From contig NC_054553.1 of assembly GCF_017654505.1 (NCBI RefSeq), forward strand, positions 5,354,974 to 5,418,973: a stretch of 64,000 nt of DNA, given 5' to 3'. This document shows positions 12,101-24,175 of this stretch, in pieces. Each line of letters opens with the position of its first letter. Position 1 is the first letter of the stretch. The translations under genes and the position numbers were made by a program. This DNA comes from Polyodon spathula (Eukaryota > Chordata > Actinopteri > Acipenseriformes > Polyodontidae). The notes beneath the pieces are model-generated. The model did no database searches. It was not told the origin of the DNA and was given only the letters and a program-made list of their open reading frames with translations.

Positions 12101-15100
12101 AATTGTCAAGGGACGTGTGAATAGCTAAACTCAGAATTAAAAGACCTCTGTAGTTCCACAGGAAATATTATTTAAAAAAGAAAAAGCTGTTCAAAGTGTT
12201 TTTCAAACTGGCGGGAAATGTGATAACTCCACAGAACAATGTAATTGGCGGAGGTGCTTCAGTCAGAGATGTTACTGGACCACATTCTGTATAAAATAGC
12301 AGGGCCATTAACAATAAATGCAAGTGTTTTATTATGTGTAGTGTCTTTATCATCAGTGTCATTATCATGATCACAGTCTTTATGACTAGTATAAACGCAG
12401 CTAGTATTTCATATTAATGTTATGCCCAATTCTTGTTTGAAATGTATGAATAATGATTTATAAATCTCTATCTTTCCCTTCATGTTCTAACCCAACACTT
12501 TTTATATGTTTTCATATTTCATATTAACGTTTTATGTGAGAGAGGGGAGAGATTATTGAAACCCATGACAAGTATATTTAGGCTAAAAATCCATAAACAC
12601 AATTCACTGAGATGCATTAAAAAGCCTAAGTAAATTTGTCTTTTATGCAGTCTTTTTGGGGGAGGGTGTTCTGTTCAATTGATCTAAACAGAAAATTACA
12701 TCTATACTTCCACTGGTGTAATTAGGAAAGCGTTAATATTCTGTCTGTAAAAATAAAGTAAACACTAGGGAGGATCTTCTTTAGTGATTTAAAGAATGCC
12801 ACTGTTGATCTGTCACCATTTAGATCAGTTACCATTTAGATCATCAATATTTGAGACAAAAAAGCAAATAAATGAAGTGCTGTTTGTGAAAAGATAAAGG
12901 GAAGCTTTGACACTTGTAAAGCGTTCTGTCTGTCAGCAGCCCCTGCTGTCCAAGTTTGCTGCGGAAGGGGCGAATCACAGTTTTGATGCAGCTGTGGGTT
13001 GCACTGTAGACGTGGTTAGGTCTAATCAGCTTCACAGTTGTGTTTCCCATTGCCCCAGACAGGTCTCAGCATACACACCCCAGTCTCATTAAGCCTGCAG
13101 CTTGATGTTATCTTTATACTTTTAGTTTCTGGGTTTCTTTTACTAATTGTCTGTGCCTCAGGGTTTATAAGGCTACAGGAAGAGAGGAAGGTATAGACAT
13201 TAAAAAAAGATGTACCAAATATTACCAGCGGCTTTAACATTAGTCATTTAAGTAAAAAAGACCCGTCAAATTCAACAGTCTCTCTGCAGTCCTCGTCTTG
13301 TCTCTTCCCGCAGTACCAGACAGATCCGATCTCGAGTTCTTCTCAACAGTGTTTTACAGCACTGAAATCTGAAACCTAAAAACTGTTATTGGCAACAAGC
13401 TGGAAAAGCAACCTGTCTGCCTGCTGGGTCTGACTTTTGTTGTTGTGGTTCATGATGGACTATGATTTTGTTTTTCTTTAATCTGTGTTACTCATTATGT
13501 AATGAAATGCCATCATTTAAAATAAATGAATAAATAACGTGTGCACCCAAAAAACTCTTCACCTGTGATGCATTGCCTGTAAGCATACAATACACCTGAG
13601 GTAACATGTAAAATCTACTGATCTACAATAATGAGTAATGAGATGCAATATATTGTTTTCTATTGACGGTGGATGTACAGGGATGGCAGCAATAACACTG
13701 CTATTTGTAGATGATTATTTCAGAACAGTCCCAAATGTTACAGTGACCTAGTATAAGGATAAACCATAGTAGAGACTAAACAGAAAATACTGGTGCCATT
13801 TATTATATCATGGTTTAGGGAGAAGTTGCCTCTTTGATTTGTTACTTTAAGTAGGCTGCTCAGGTTGTTTGTACTGGATTTCCTTAGAGATTATTACCTT
13901 GGGCTAAAATAAATAGAGAAGTTATGGTGATTAGCATTGGGACACGCAGGTTCTCCCAGAAGTGATACAGGCTTAACTCCTCAGTGACTTAGGAGGTCAT
14001 CTGATTATCTGAATAATCTCTCTTTACCACAACCACAAAATGTCATGATATACACATGGGAGGCTTCCTTGCAGTATGATTACAATATTTATTTATTTAT
14101 TTGATTGATTGTTTGTATATTTAAGTATCTTGATTGCTTGCTAAGTTATTGGAAACTCCCAAAGACAAAAGTAGAACAAAGGAACGAAACATAAGCAGTG
14201 ATTTGCATGACTGAAAATCATACCAGCCAGGTAACTCCTGGACCAACACAGCGTTATGAATTGTGCCAATCATACGGGCTCTAATTCAGCATGTACGGTA
14301 TTAATGTGGGTTTTGTGCTTAATCAACCAGCATCCTCTATATCTCTTAAGGATTACTATGATAACACAATAATTTCCGCTACTTGTAATACATACAGATT
14401 ATGTTTGGGGGTGGGGGAGGAACAAGGTTTGACAACAAAAAACAATAAGGTCATTGCAGTGAGATATGCCGGCTTTAATTCCTTTAGAGAAATTGCGAGC
14501 ATAAAGCTTAAAGCCTGGCTCCAGACAGGCATTGAGAAACAGGAGGTAAAATGTTGTGGAATTTGATTATAATAGATATCTGTTTATTAAGTACATACTA
14601 GAGCGTCTCATATTCTCGCTCTATTTATATATCCATAAATATATTGAAGACTAGTCCCTAAAATAAGAACTGCTTACAGTATCTTTAAGTAAAATTGTGA
14701 CACTACATATTGTTTCATTTTATAATATTCAGTTGGCCGCTCTGCACTGCTGCTGTGGAAGACAATTCCCAAATGAATTTAAGGAGGCTGCCACCTCAGC
14801 GGATATTGCAGTATTTAATGCAATAACAATTAAGGCTTGTGATATAGCCCCCACAATGACCCTTGGTGGTAGTGCTAGGATCGCGTTACCCATAGTCTGA
14901 TTTCACTGTGCTGGGCTGTGATTTGTTTTTCCCACAGCTGCACAAAGTAGCCAAGTGACTTTGCTCCCCCGCCACCCCCTTAGTTTAAACTTTTGTCAAA
15001 GCTCTCCACGTGACAGCAATGCAGTTTTAATGTTGTAATTCTAGAATGGAGTGTGAACAGTATGTGTGGTTGCTTGCTTTGCCCATAAAGCAGAGGGATC

Positions 15101-16213
15101 CAGCTGGTCCAATAGAAGCGTGTCTCTCTCTTTCTGCGTCAGGCACACCGTACAGATGGATGCAGTTAACTGTACTGTAGCAACGATGCTGCCAGGATGG
15201 CTCTGCCAGCCATTACAAGTGATATTGTTATCAGATTACAGTTTGTGTGTTTGTGTAAATGAAAGGGTGAATATGACACCTAATCCCCTAAGCATTTGCT
15301 TCTTGCTGTGAGTCTAGGTATGTCATGGATGTAGCGTCTTGCTTCCCCAGCCTCTGAATATGAAGTGACCCATGGAAATCCTCTAGTTTAAGGCAGTTGC
15401 ATACGTCTACAAAGGCTGTTTTTAGTAATTTATTATGTTTTGCATTTGTCTATATACAGTGTGAGCAGCCTAGCAGGAATTAATACCTGTAGTAGTGCAC
15501 AGATTAAACAAATACAGGGAGTTATCTGGGTTTGCCATGGAAAATGGTTCAGTTTACTTGCACTGCAAGCATGCAATTACCAGGGTTTGTAGAGCAATCT
15601 GTTGTACATGTATTGAAAAGTGCATTGGGGTAATCGGGGTTTGTGTGGCAAAATGGTACAGAAATGCATGTTTAAGGGAGTTGAGTCGAAGAAATGTTCT
15701 AATTAATGTTCTGCTGGTACTACAGGGAGTAAAATGCCACAAGCCACGTCTAACCCTGTCCGAACAAGTTAAATGTTATACTCAGTAGATTATGGTTATT
15801 TGGATGAGTGGGGCAAGATACATCACTGTGTTGCAGTGTTTGTACCTGGAGTGCTTTTATCAGTATTAGCAGAGACACTATTTCCAATATTGCGGGAAAG
15901 GTTCCCTGGAATTTACTGTGATTTCTACTGGTGAGAGCAAATTATTGAAGTTTAAAGAGCTGACATTTATACAGCATGTCATTGCATTCCATTACTGTAG
16001 TGTAACCCTGTTTTCACTTTTTAGATGAGCACAGGGAAGCAAATGGAGTTCTGGCATTTCTCATTGGCTGTTAATGGTATAATTACTTTAAAAATAGGGA
16101 GTCACTCATGTCGTTTGGTGGTGCAAAATGCTCCATAATTTATTGTCCAGGGGTGAACAATTTTAAATTGTAAGATATTGATTATTACAACAGTTTATTT
16201 TATTTTTTTCCAG

Positions 16214-16315
16214 TGAAAAAGGATTTGGATGAGCCAGATGATTCCAGGGCTCCACAGATAAAGAAAAAAGTGAAGGAACTGCGCATTCTGGACCCCAAAA
16301 CAGCCCAAAACCTGT
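16214..16315 (+). CDS. DIAPH2: Diaphanous formin FH2 exon A (probable DIAPH2)
   Basis: This 102-bp exon supplies two bases of a split codon, 33 full codons, and the first base of the next codon. The translation has a charged linker (KKDLDEPDDSRAPQI) followed by KKKVKELRILDPKTAQNL, the conserved start of the FH2 knob in diaphanous formins. That stretch matches human DIAPH2 as I remember it better than DIAPH3 (which has ELKFLDSK). The acceptor is T-rich with CAG at 16211-16213; the donor is GTAGGT from 16316. The next codon is completed as Ser by exon B, restoring AQNLSIFLG. FH2 domains dimerise and cap actin barbed ends to nucleate and elongate unbranched filaments downstream of Rho GTPases. 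Paralogue identity is less certain than the family. Confidence 0.88.
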
Positions 16316-16497
16316 GTAGGTATTCCTGAGAGAGAGAGAGAATCCATGAACATTCGTGGAGTGCTGTAGTTATATCACACATGGACAAGTAGTTTGTAGA
16401 GTGAAATAAACCCAGCACCCTCCCTTAGATCATTGATATATAGTGTACTGTTGAACTCGAAAAAGTATTTCAACACTAGAATTATATGTGTTCTAAA

Positions 16498-16656
<159 letters not shown>

Positions 16657-16777
16657 ATTTAATTATGAATTCACACAACACGTGGAAACGGAAGGGAGTT
16701 TCCTAAAGAATAAATGCAATATATAACAAACACTTGCATAATTACTTCTGAAGGAGAACAGAAACATTTGGGTATTA

Positions 16778-17540
16778 CAGTATTCCTTTGAATTTAAGAC
16801 ACCCTCAAATTTAAGATGCAGCCCAAATTTACCACCCTCAATTTGAAGAAACAATGCAACATCAAATAAATATGCATTCACAAAGATACAAATATGTATT
16901 AAATAACGCTGTTGTGTTGTACAAAACTGGCTCGAAACAGTGTTGTTGTAGGTTAACCACAGAGCTTGTTTATTGTGCTGCGCACTGATAATAGGTAAGT
17001 CGTTGTCTCAGTCTTACACATGCCTCTCACTCACTTACAGCATCACGCATCCTGGCAACAACAGGTAACCCAGCAACCACAACAGCATTAACTGCATTGC
17101 AAACACAACAGTCAGAACCTGTTTTTCTCCAAATTTGTGAACTGTGGTATTACTTAGCATGTCGAAAAATACGGGGGTCGGATCAGCATTTCCGGTCTGT
17201 CCAAGCTGGTGCTGTTTGTTAGAAACGATTACTTTGTAAAAAAGCTTCTCTTCGAATTCCTCAGGAAGCTAATGATGCTGCTTTGAAAATGTCTGCCTGT
17301 ACAATATGGATGATTCGAAATCGGGCAGTAACGTCTGTGTTTTCTTTTCTCGTCAGTAAGTCACTTTGCTGCTTGTGTATTCAGGCACACTTCTTTGTTG
17401 TCTTTTCTCGGGGCAGTCAGTCACGTTGCTGTTTGTGTACTCAGATAGTCACGTCTTTAGTTTCTGATTTTTAATACACGCATCACTATACTTGAAGTTA
17501 AAATGCAGACTATTTGCGTCTTAAATTCAAAGGAATACGG
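16778..17540. mobile_element. 763-bp pogo/Tigger-like non-autonomous transposon
   Basis: The left end is CAGTATTCCTTTGAATTTAA; the right end, inverted, is CCGTATTCCTTTGAATTTAA. The terminal repeats differ only at the second base for about 23 bp. TA flanks both ends (16776-16777, 17541-17542), the target duplication of IS630-Tc1-mariner/pogo elements, and CAGT is the typical pogo/Tigger first tetramer. A subterminal motif near 16805-16830 repeats the AAATTTAAGA theme. An internal tandem duplication of about 58-60 bp lies at roughly 17342-17458. No transposase frame was recognised, so it looks like a deletion derivative mobilised in trans. Confidence 0.72.
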
Positions 17541-19257
17541 TAATTAAAGTGTGATCTGTTTCTGTTTGTCGTTAACACATCCACAACTGCTTTTTTAAAA
17601 GGATCTTGGGTACGTTTGTCAGTGGATGTCCTCCCTCTTCTCCCTGCCTCCCAGCTGGAGGACCTGCTTCTCCTTGTTATGTATGCATGATGTATTACAT
17701 ATTCCTCCTTTAATTGCTGTTGTGCTGCTCATTAAGGTGTGAGGGCACCAGCAATAGAGAACGGAGCCTGGAATGCTTTCAAGTTAAGGTTCATGAATTC
17801 CAAACTATCCCTTGTTTTCATCTGAAGTTCTTCTTAAACCTTACCTGAGTTTTAGAATGTATTAATATAACAGACACACAAACCTACCATCAACCATATT
17901 TGTGTTCTGGTCATTAAAAATACAAGGAGGGTCAGAGGGCCCAACTAATGCACACCTGTAGTACTAAATATATTATTTTAGTACACCTTTATTTGTTGTT
18001 TGACACTTTATTAAAAAAAGAAATAATAAAAAAAAAGAGGAGAAGCACTCCCCCTTAGATGACAGATTTACAATTGCATTAAAGCTACGACCGTCTGAAG
18101 CTGTTGCGCAGAACCTTGAGAATGGAGCCTTGGTAAATGTCAGCCTTGTGGAAGGTTATTTGTTGTAGAGCAAGAGTGTGGGGCCTTAAGGAACATTCTT
18201 GAACTTATAAAGCAGGAACTGAAATGCAGGAAAGTTGTCTGACAGAGTTCTTTTTACTTGACTTTGTTGAGCTGGGCCTCCATGACTCCCTTCCACTTGT
18301 CCTGGTCATGTATTGCAATGCTAATAGTGAACTATTATATACTTATATTTTCAAACGGCACATTTCTGCCCACACCCGCACTGAGCAGATCTTATTTAGA
18401 CAGATCTTACCTACCCCAATGGTTAAAGACTGCGGAGTGTCTTGTTCTCAGCACCCACTAGTGGTTTCAGTGAAGCAGACAAAATATGTTTCATTTTCAA
18501 GGCAGACAATATATTATGTTTTAGGGAGAAGCCAGAACTCGGGACATAGTCCTCCAAAAACAGTATATATGAACCTATTTTCTAAGAACTGTCTCCCAGT
18601 TTAACCTACCCCACAGCTTCAATATTGTATTTGCTGATCAGCATATTGTAATTTAAAGTGTACAAAAATAAAAATAAATAAGTCTTGTCATCATATAATT
18701 GTAACTTCAAAGGTTCAATATTTTAGGCACTAAACACAAAAGAAACACATGAAGAGGTAAAGTATAGCACCATATTTGAACTGTAGTTACGTTTAGGGAT
18801 TCTTTACCATAGTCCATTTTAAATAATCCCGAATAACTGTATTATTCAAAATCAACAAATGTGTCAATGTGGCTTTAAGCTGTCATCCCTTGCTGGTGAA
18901 GACCACTGTGTTTCTGGCATGTGTGCGAGTCTCAGATATGACCTCCTAACACGAAACATCATTGTGTAATTTATTACCATTTAGTATTCTCTTTTAAAAG
19001 CAGGTTTTCTTTGTCCTCCGAGGGAGTGGGTGGAGAGTTGCTCAGCTGAAACAGTAAATGCAGAACATTAAATTCTGTCTCATTCCAGCTGAAGGCTTAG
19101 TTCACTTGGAAGAACTAATCAGAGGGAAATGATTCAGGGTCCAGCACTGAGTTAGGTCCAGTTGTCTTGAAGTGGGTGGGGCTGTCTCACAGGGTCAAGT
19201 CTGTTTTCCATCTGCAGCAGAACAATTTCTTCATAGTACTGATGTTTGTTTTTCTTT

Positions 19258-19277
19258 TCTTTTTTTTTTTTTTTTTA
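19258..19277 (+). repeat. Poly-T tract
   Basis: About 18-20 T residues. Similar T runs lie at 11682-11698, 11964-11979 and 29076-29098. They could be antisense A tails of old retrocopies, but no adjacent retrotransposon body was recognised. Confidence 0.85.
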
Positions 19278-19441
19278 ACTGTTCGCGTGGATTTTAAAAT
19301 CAGTTTGGCAAGTAACCTTAAGACAGGATTCAACCAATTTTATCCTTTAAAAATGAAATCATAGTTTTTGTTTTATCACTGTCAGGTAAGGGTGGGGGTG
19401 GCGGTAAATCATTTGCAAGTACTTTCAACATTGCTTTAAAG

Positions 19442-19624
19442 CACTGGTGCACAACTCAGGTCGTGGAGGGCCGGTGTCCCTCCTGGTGCTTGTTCTAACC
19501 ATACCCTGAATTAGTTAATTGGACCAATTAAGCTTCTAATAATGTCCAGTAAGTACTTTAGGGTGCAGTTGGATTAAAAACCTGCAGGGACACCGGCCCT
19601 CCAGGACTGAGTTATGCACCAGTG
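19442..19624. mobile_element. 183-bp hAT-type MITE with 8-bp target duplication
   Basis: The ends begin CACTGGTGCACAACTCAG and, inverted, CACTGGTGCATAACTCAG. The terminal repeats extend about 45 bp through GGGCCGGTGTCCCT. An identical octamer, CTTTAAAG, flanks the element (19434-19441 and 19625-19632), the length expected of hAT insertions. Because the octamer is itself a palindrome, it could instead be the outer part of the terminal repeat. There is no coding capacity. Confidence 0.75.
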
Positions 19625-21287
19625 CTTTAAAGGATATAATCTGTTTTAAAGACATTTTATTACCTATCTATTGATCAATATAGCCCCTTGTTGATTTGCT
19701 GCCCCTATTCCCTTCAAGTATTCCAGATAATAAAACCCAACACAGTTTTCTAACTGCAGACTAGAGGGAGAGAGTAACACAGTGAACTTTTGGCAAGATA
19801 AATAGGCTTCACCCGAGTCATGGCGAACATAAAGGTTAGAAAAAAAAACAATCAACAGCAAAACAAAAGGGAGCTGCATGTGTTGAGGTAAGAAAATAAA
19901 TACAGCTGTGTTTATTGCACCTTTAAAGGACTTGACCTGAAAATGATTACGCGCAGGCTGCCATTAGTCAAAACGCATTACTTCACAGTGCGCTGCACAT
20001 CAGCAGTGTTACTAGACTAGCAAGGAACAACGTAGATTAACTTCTTGAAGTAAACTTTGAAATTGCTCCTAGTTTTGCGAGATTTGCCATTTTTATCTTC
20101 ATTTTTAAAAAGTGTTGATGAAAAGCAGCCCATGCCGTTGGGATAAGCCAGAGTTTGATTTTACAGCACCAGAAAACTCCACCTAGATTGGATCAACTAC
20201 TTATTTTTAGGGGTAATCCTGATATAACCACGGATAGGTGGTTGATGCAGTCTAGTTTTCCAGTGCTCTAAAATGATTTTAACAAATCCAGCTGTGGTGA
20301 TAAAACCCAATTAAACTGGGTCACCCAAAATGTGGAGTGTGACCTCACAGTGGTCTGCTGTGAAGCAGCAACATGATGAGGGTGGAAAGTATCTAATTCT
20401 TGTCTCATTTGAAAGGGTTTTCATGATTAAGCACTATGTCTTTTGTTGAAACGTCTTCTCTGTTGAAATGATGTAACAGCAGACTTCATTGTGTAGTGCT
20501 GTTCATTACATATGTACAACATTTTTTTTTTAAATGTACCAGTATGAAAAGATCAGGAAAAAATAAAATGTTAAAAACAATCTTCTGCGGTTATCGTTTG
20601 ATTCACCTTGAAACTGTGTTTAATTGTAACCATTTCTAACAGACTGCAGATAATCACATTAAGACCTGGGGGGAAGATCCAGTTGGGTAGAATTTAATAG
20701 ACAGTTACTGACATGCATCGGTGCTGACTTATTCCATCTGGGAAGCGCAATGATCCTGTCCATGTTTCAAAGATCAAAAACAGATGCATAGCGTGTACCT
20801 TTTAATGAGGTTCCTCCACGAGCCCAGCCTGCTGTGGGCTTGTAATGAACTTTCACATGTACGCTTCACACCTGAGCTCCATCAAGAAGTCTCCGGGACA
20901 CCTGCTGTGGTTCACTAACTAGAACAAATCATCCCCCAAAGCTGAATGTTTCATGTATCAGGTGTCACTTGCACATCGCTCAGTGAGGTCTAAACAGTCT
21001 ACAGTGTTTTGAAGTTTGATGTATTCATAATAATAATTAAAAACTACCTTTGAGTGTCACCCCATAGACAGTATACCTCAAAATAATCGGTTTCGTCCTT
21101 CTGTCATATGGCACGGAGCTGGTGGCTGGCTTTGCTGCCCTTGGATAAAGAACACTACAATGCTAAAGGAGCATTGAGAATTCCCTATAGCATCCCCAGC
21201 TTTCAATTCCACACAACTTACAGAATGCTCCTTAAGGAGTTAGATATGTTGCAGTAAATCTGACAATTATTGTCTCTCCTTTTTTGA

Positions 21288-21437
<150 letters not shown>

Positions 21438-21799
21438 TGACTCTTTAAAGCCCCACACCATTTCGAGACAAATGGGACTTCCATTCATCTGGCAACAATA
21501 GGCGGTTTGGGACACTGCTTGGTAAACACGCAGGAACACACTTTTTTTTTTTTTGCGCAAATTAATGATCTTCCTGGTAGCTGTTTTTGTTTCTCAGGAA
21601 GAGGTAATTACAAACAGAGCTGGCTGTTTTAAGGTCGGGGTGGTTTATGAGGTATGGGCGTCTTTCCATTGGCTTCAGGCTCCAGTGTTGATTTGCTTAT
21701 GCGTTATCTTGTATTATCTTGTATTTGTGCTGATCTATTCCCATCAGTGTATGTGTGTGTAAAGGGAGTGTTTGGGAGCGGGTATTAATAAATAATCAG

Positions 21800-21812
21800 C
21801 CAGCAGGGGGCA
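21800..21812 (+). promoter_or_regulatory. CTCF-like motif
   Basis: CCAGCAGGGGGCA matches the CTCF core consensus through the GGC, about 410 bp into the large intron. CTCF sites in introns can mark loop anchors or influence exon inclusion. This is sequence-motif evidence only. Confidence 0.35.
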
Positions 21813-23614
21813 TTGCATCCTTCAACTTCCTGTACACATTTAACAGAATTTGCAAAATGTTGTTGACATGATTGTCATGCTAAAACCTTGATCACCAGGT
21901 GTTGATTGTTTATAAATGTAATAAATTTCTACACTTACAAATCAACAGCAAATATGTACACTGCTGTAGAAAAACAATTGTACTTACTTTTCATCTCTGT
22001 CCACTAAATGCGAAATGTATAATAATTGCCTTCAGCTGTAATTTATCAGTACCTCTCACCTGTGCAGCAACATCTGAGACCACCATGTGAATGTAGTAAT
22101 CAGGGCAAACTGCAGAGCCTGATTCTTTCAGCTTTCAAGTCTCCTAAGATCCAATTATACCAACCTGTGGTTATTCACCATTTCAAAACGTCTGGACTCA
22201 CATTGTTCTCAGTTCACAGGTTTCTGTAAAGCCTGTTTAATTCTTTATGTTCCTTTAGCTGAAAATTAAGATATTTGTTTTTTTTTTGTTTAATTTTACC
22301 TAAATGTTCTCCTTTACAACTGGCTAAGCATGAACACCAGTCTTTATGTATTAATGAGAGAGAGAGGGATTTGAGTCTGCTGTATGTTTATCAGAGGGAA
22401 AAAACATGGGTAATAATATATACAACGCTCCCCTTTGTAAAGCAACAGTCAGAAACCATCAGAAGGTTCTTCCTTAAAACGAAAGTGCTAGAGTATTGGT
22501 ATTATGGGGAAATACTGTAGGAGTCATGACAATACCTCCTTTTAGCCTGTGCGGTGATACAGTATAAAGGGCCACCTTATTCTCTCTCTGTCCCCAGGGG
22601 GTGGGAGTGGCTGTGGGGCTTCCTTGCTGATAGGGATGGCAGTCAGCCCCTGGGGTTGGAGGAAGCAGAATCTTTGATGGCAGGAACAGGAATGGATAGG
22701 CAGCAGCTGTTGATGAACCAGTAGCTTTTCTAGTTCCTCTTCAGCCAGCGAGGGGTTGGCTTCTGAGGGGCGTTGGAATTGTAAAAACCTTTTACAGCTC
22801 TTTTCCTGTGATGAATCTATTTCATTTGTCAGCTGGATGACTCACGATGTGAATGTTTTGAAGGCTGCAGTAGTGCTTCATATGTTTCTGATTCTCTGAC
22901 ATTTCCATCAATGCCGGGGTGGGAGCGCCTCAGAGAAGCAGCCATGAATGCCAAAGCACAAACAAAAACCTTTTCATTTAATTTAATTTTCATTTCTTTC
23001 TGGGTTTTCTCTTTTTTCTTTCCTTCTTGGTGGAATCGTAGGGAAATGTCATGACAATGAAAACAAATGTGCTGTGAACCCTTTACCCCTCCCTGCCTCC
23101 CTGTCTCCCTGCCTGCCTCTCTCCTTTGTAACCGTGCAGCTGCCTGGAAATGTGAACTTGTGTGGCACTCACTGAAGCATGTTGTGTCCAATGCAGTAGC
23201 ACAGAAACTAGCTGGGCATGGTCGGTACTTGTAAACCTAATGGCACCAGGTGCATTTGGAAGTGCTGTTGGAAGCTTCTATGGGCAGTTTTCCCCCTAGG
23301 GCCAAAGCTCAATGCCCCCCATCCCCTAAAAAAAAACAAAAAAAAACATTTTGGACTTTTTCAGCAGAAAGCAGTTAACTTAAATAGTTTCAGTGTCTTA
23401 TTCTGAAAATACATATACATTGACATTGACAATATTATTATGTGTCATTAGTTTATTGGTCCAGCATTTTCAGAATTCTCTTTCCTATACTACTAGATCG
23501 GTCTGCAGTGAACTCTCCTAGATCTGTGTGCTGAAAGAGTTAAGATTCTATGGAACTGTGGTCCACTGAATAGTAACTGTGGAAGAGTCATACCGAATTC
23601 TCCTATCGGTCTAA

Positions 23615-23747
23615 ATGCCCAGCCCCACCCCACCCCACCCCACCCCTGCCATGGCTTTTGAGTCTTCCAATTACAATGTTCTATTCCATCCTGTATACAT
23701 AATAATAATAATAATAATAACAACAACAACAACAACAACAACAACTA
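23615..23747. repeat. (CCCCA)n and (ATA)n(ACA)n simple repeats
   Basis: A CCCCA pentamer run (about 23615-23645) and a compound ATA/ACA trinucleotide run (about 23699-23747) lie 55 bp apart. Confidence 0.93.
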
Positions 23748-23925
23748 GATGTTTGGGTTCCAGATCCGTAGCTAGAAGTTTATCCACACTGTTTGCAAAC
23801 ATACTGTTCAGCTTCGCTCTCCAGTCATATTTTGAAATGCTGCTGTATGTTCCCAGTAACGTAGGCTTTTGTTTGGTTTTGCTCTAGCCTCTTCTGATTT
23901 ATCATTATTTAACATATATTAAACT

Positions 23926-24175
23926 TGATTGGCTCCCCTTATCCTGCATTAGGCTTCATCACCAACTGACTATGATTTATACATGCCTGAACTCTGGGGC
24001 CAATTGAGCTCTCACAGTGAATGTGCTCCCTGCAATTATTCCCTGAGATCTATAGCCAGGCAATCTTGTTTTAAGACTCTTCCTCACAAGCTCAATTTTA
24101 GTCAGCTTAGTTTTGCATAGAACTGCTTCTGAATGGAATGTCCTTCCCACTTTAAAATTACAGCACACAACTGTG
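23926..24175 (+). mobile_element. Possible LINE reverse-transcriptase C-terminal relic
   Basis: Broken + strand frames read LDWLPL, then a Leu-Arg-Ser segment, then a Trp-Asn-x-Leu-Pro-like motif (EW/ECPS with stops). This resembles the C-terminal end of L2/Rex-type LINE proteins (HWLPV ... SLRS ... LWNSLP). There are several stops and at least one frameshift. The assignment rests on a few residues and is tentative. Confidence 0.3.

Larger units (their letters stand above)
1..16213 (+). other. DIAPH2: Intron upstream of exon A (5' end outside window)
   Basis: No coding exon could be recognised here; the exon that should precede exon A (start of the FH2 domain) was not found. The intron ends with a normal acceptor: a T-rich tract and AG at 16212-16213. 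It interrupts a codon after its first base (phase 1). Contents: a hairpin transposon (220-669), small inverted repeats (3872-3965, 6603-6634), microsatellites, a 30-base G run (7544-7573), and a short direct duplication of an ACCATTTAGATCA motif at about 12813-12843. A CpG-richer patch lies at 6515-6700. The rest is AT-rich sequence in which I see no gene. Confidence 0.8.

Noticed and set aside
18224..18604. A 126-codon + strand frame in intron A-B
   Set aside because: The residue composition is like translated intron and no family is recognisable.
22829..23191. A 120-codon minus-strand frame
   Set aside because: It is charged, low-complexity sequence from a purine-rich strand, with no domain or splice context.
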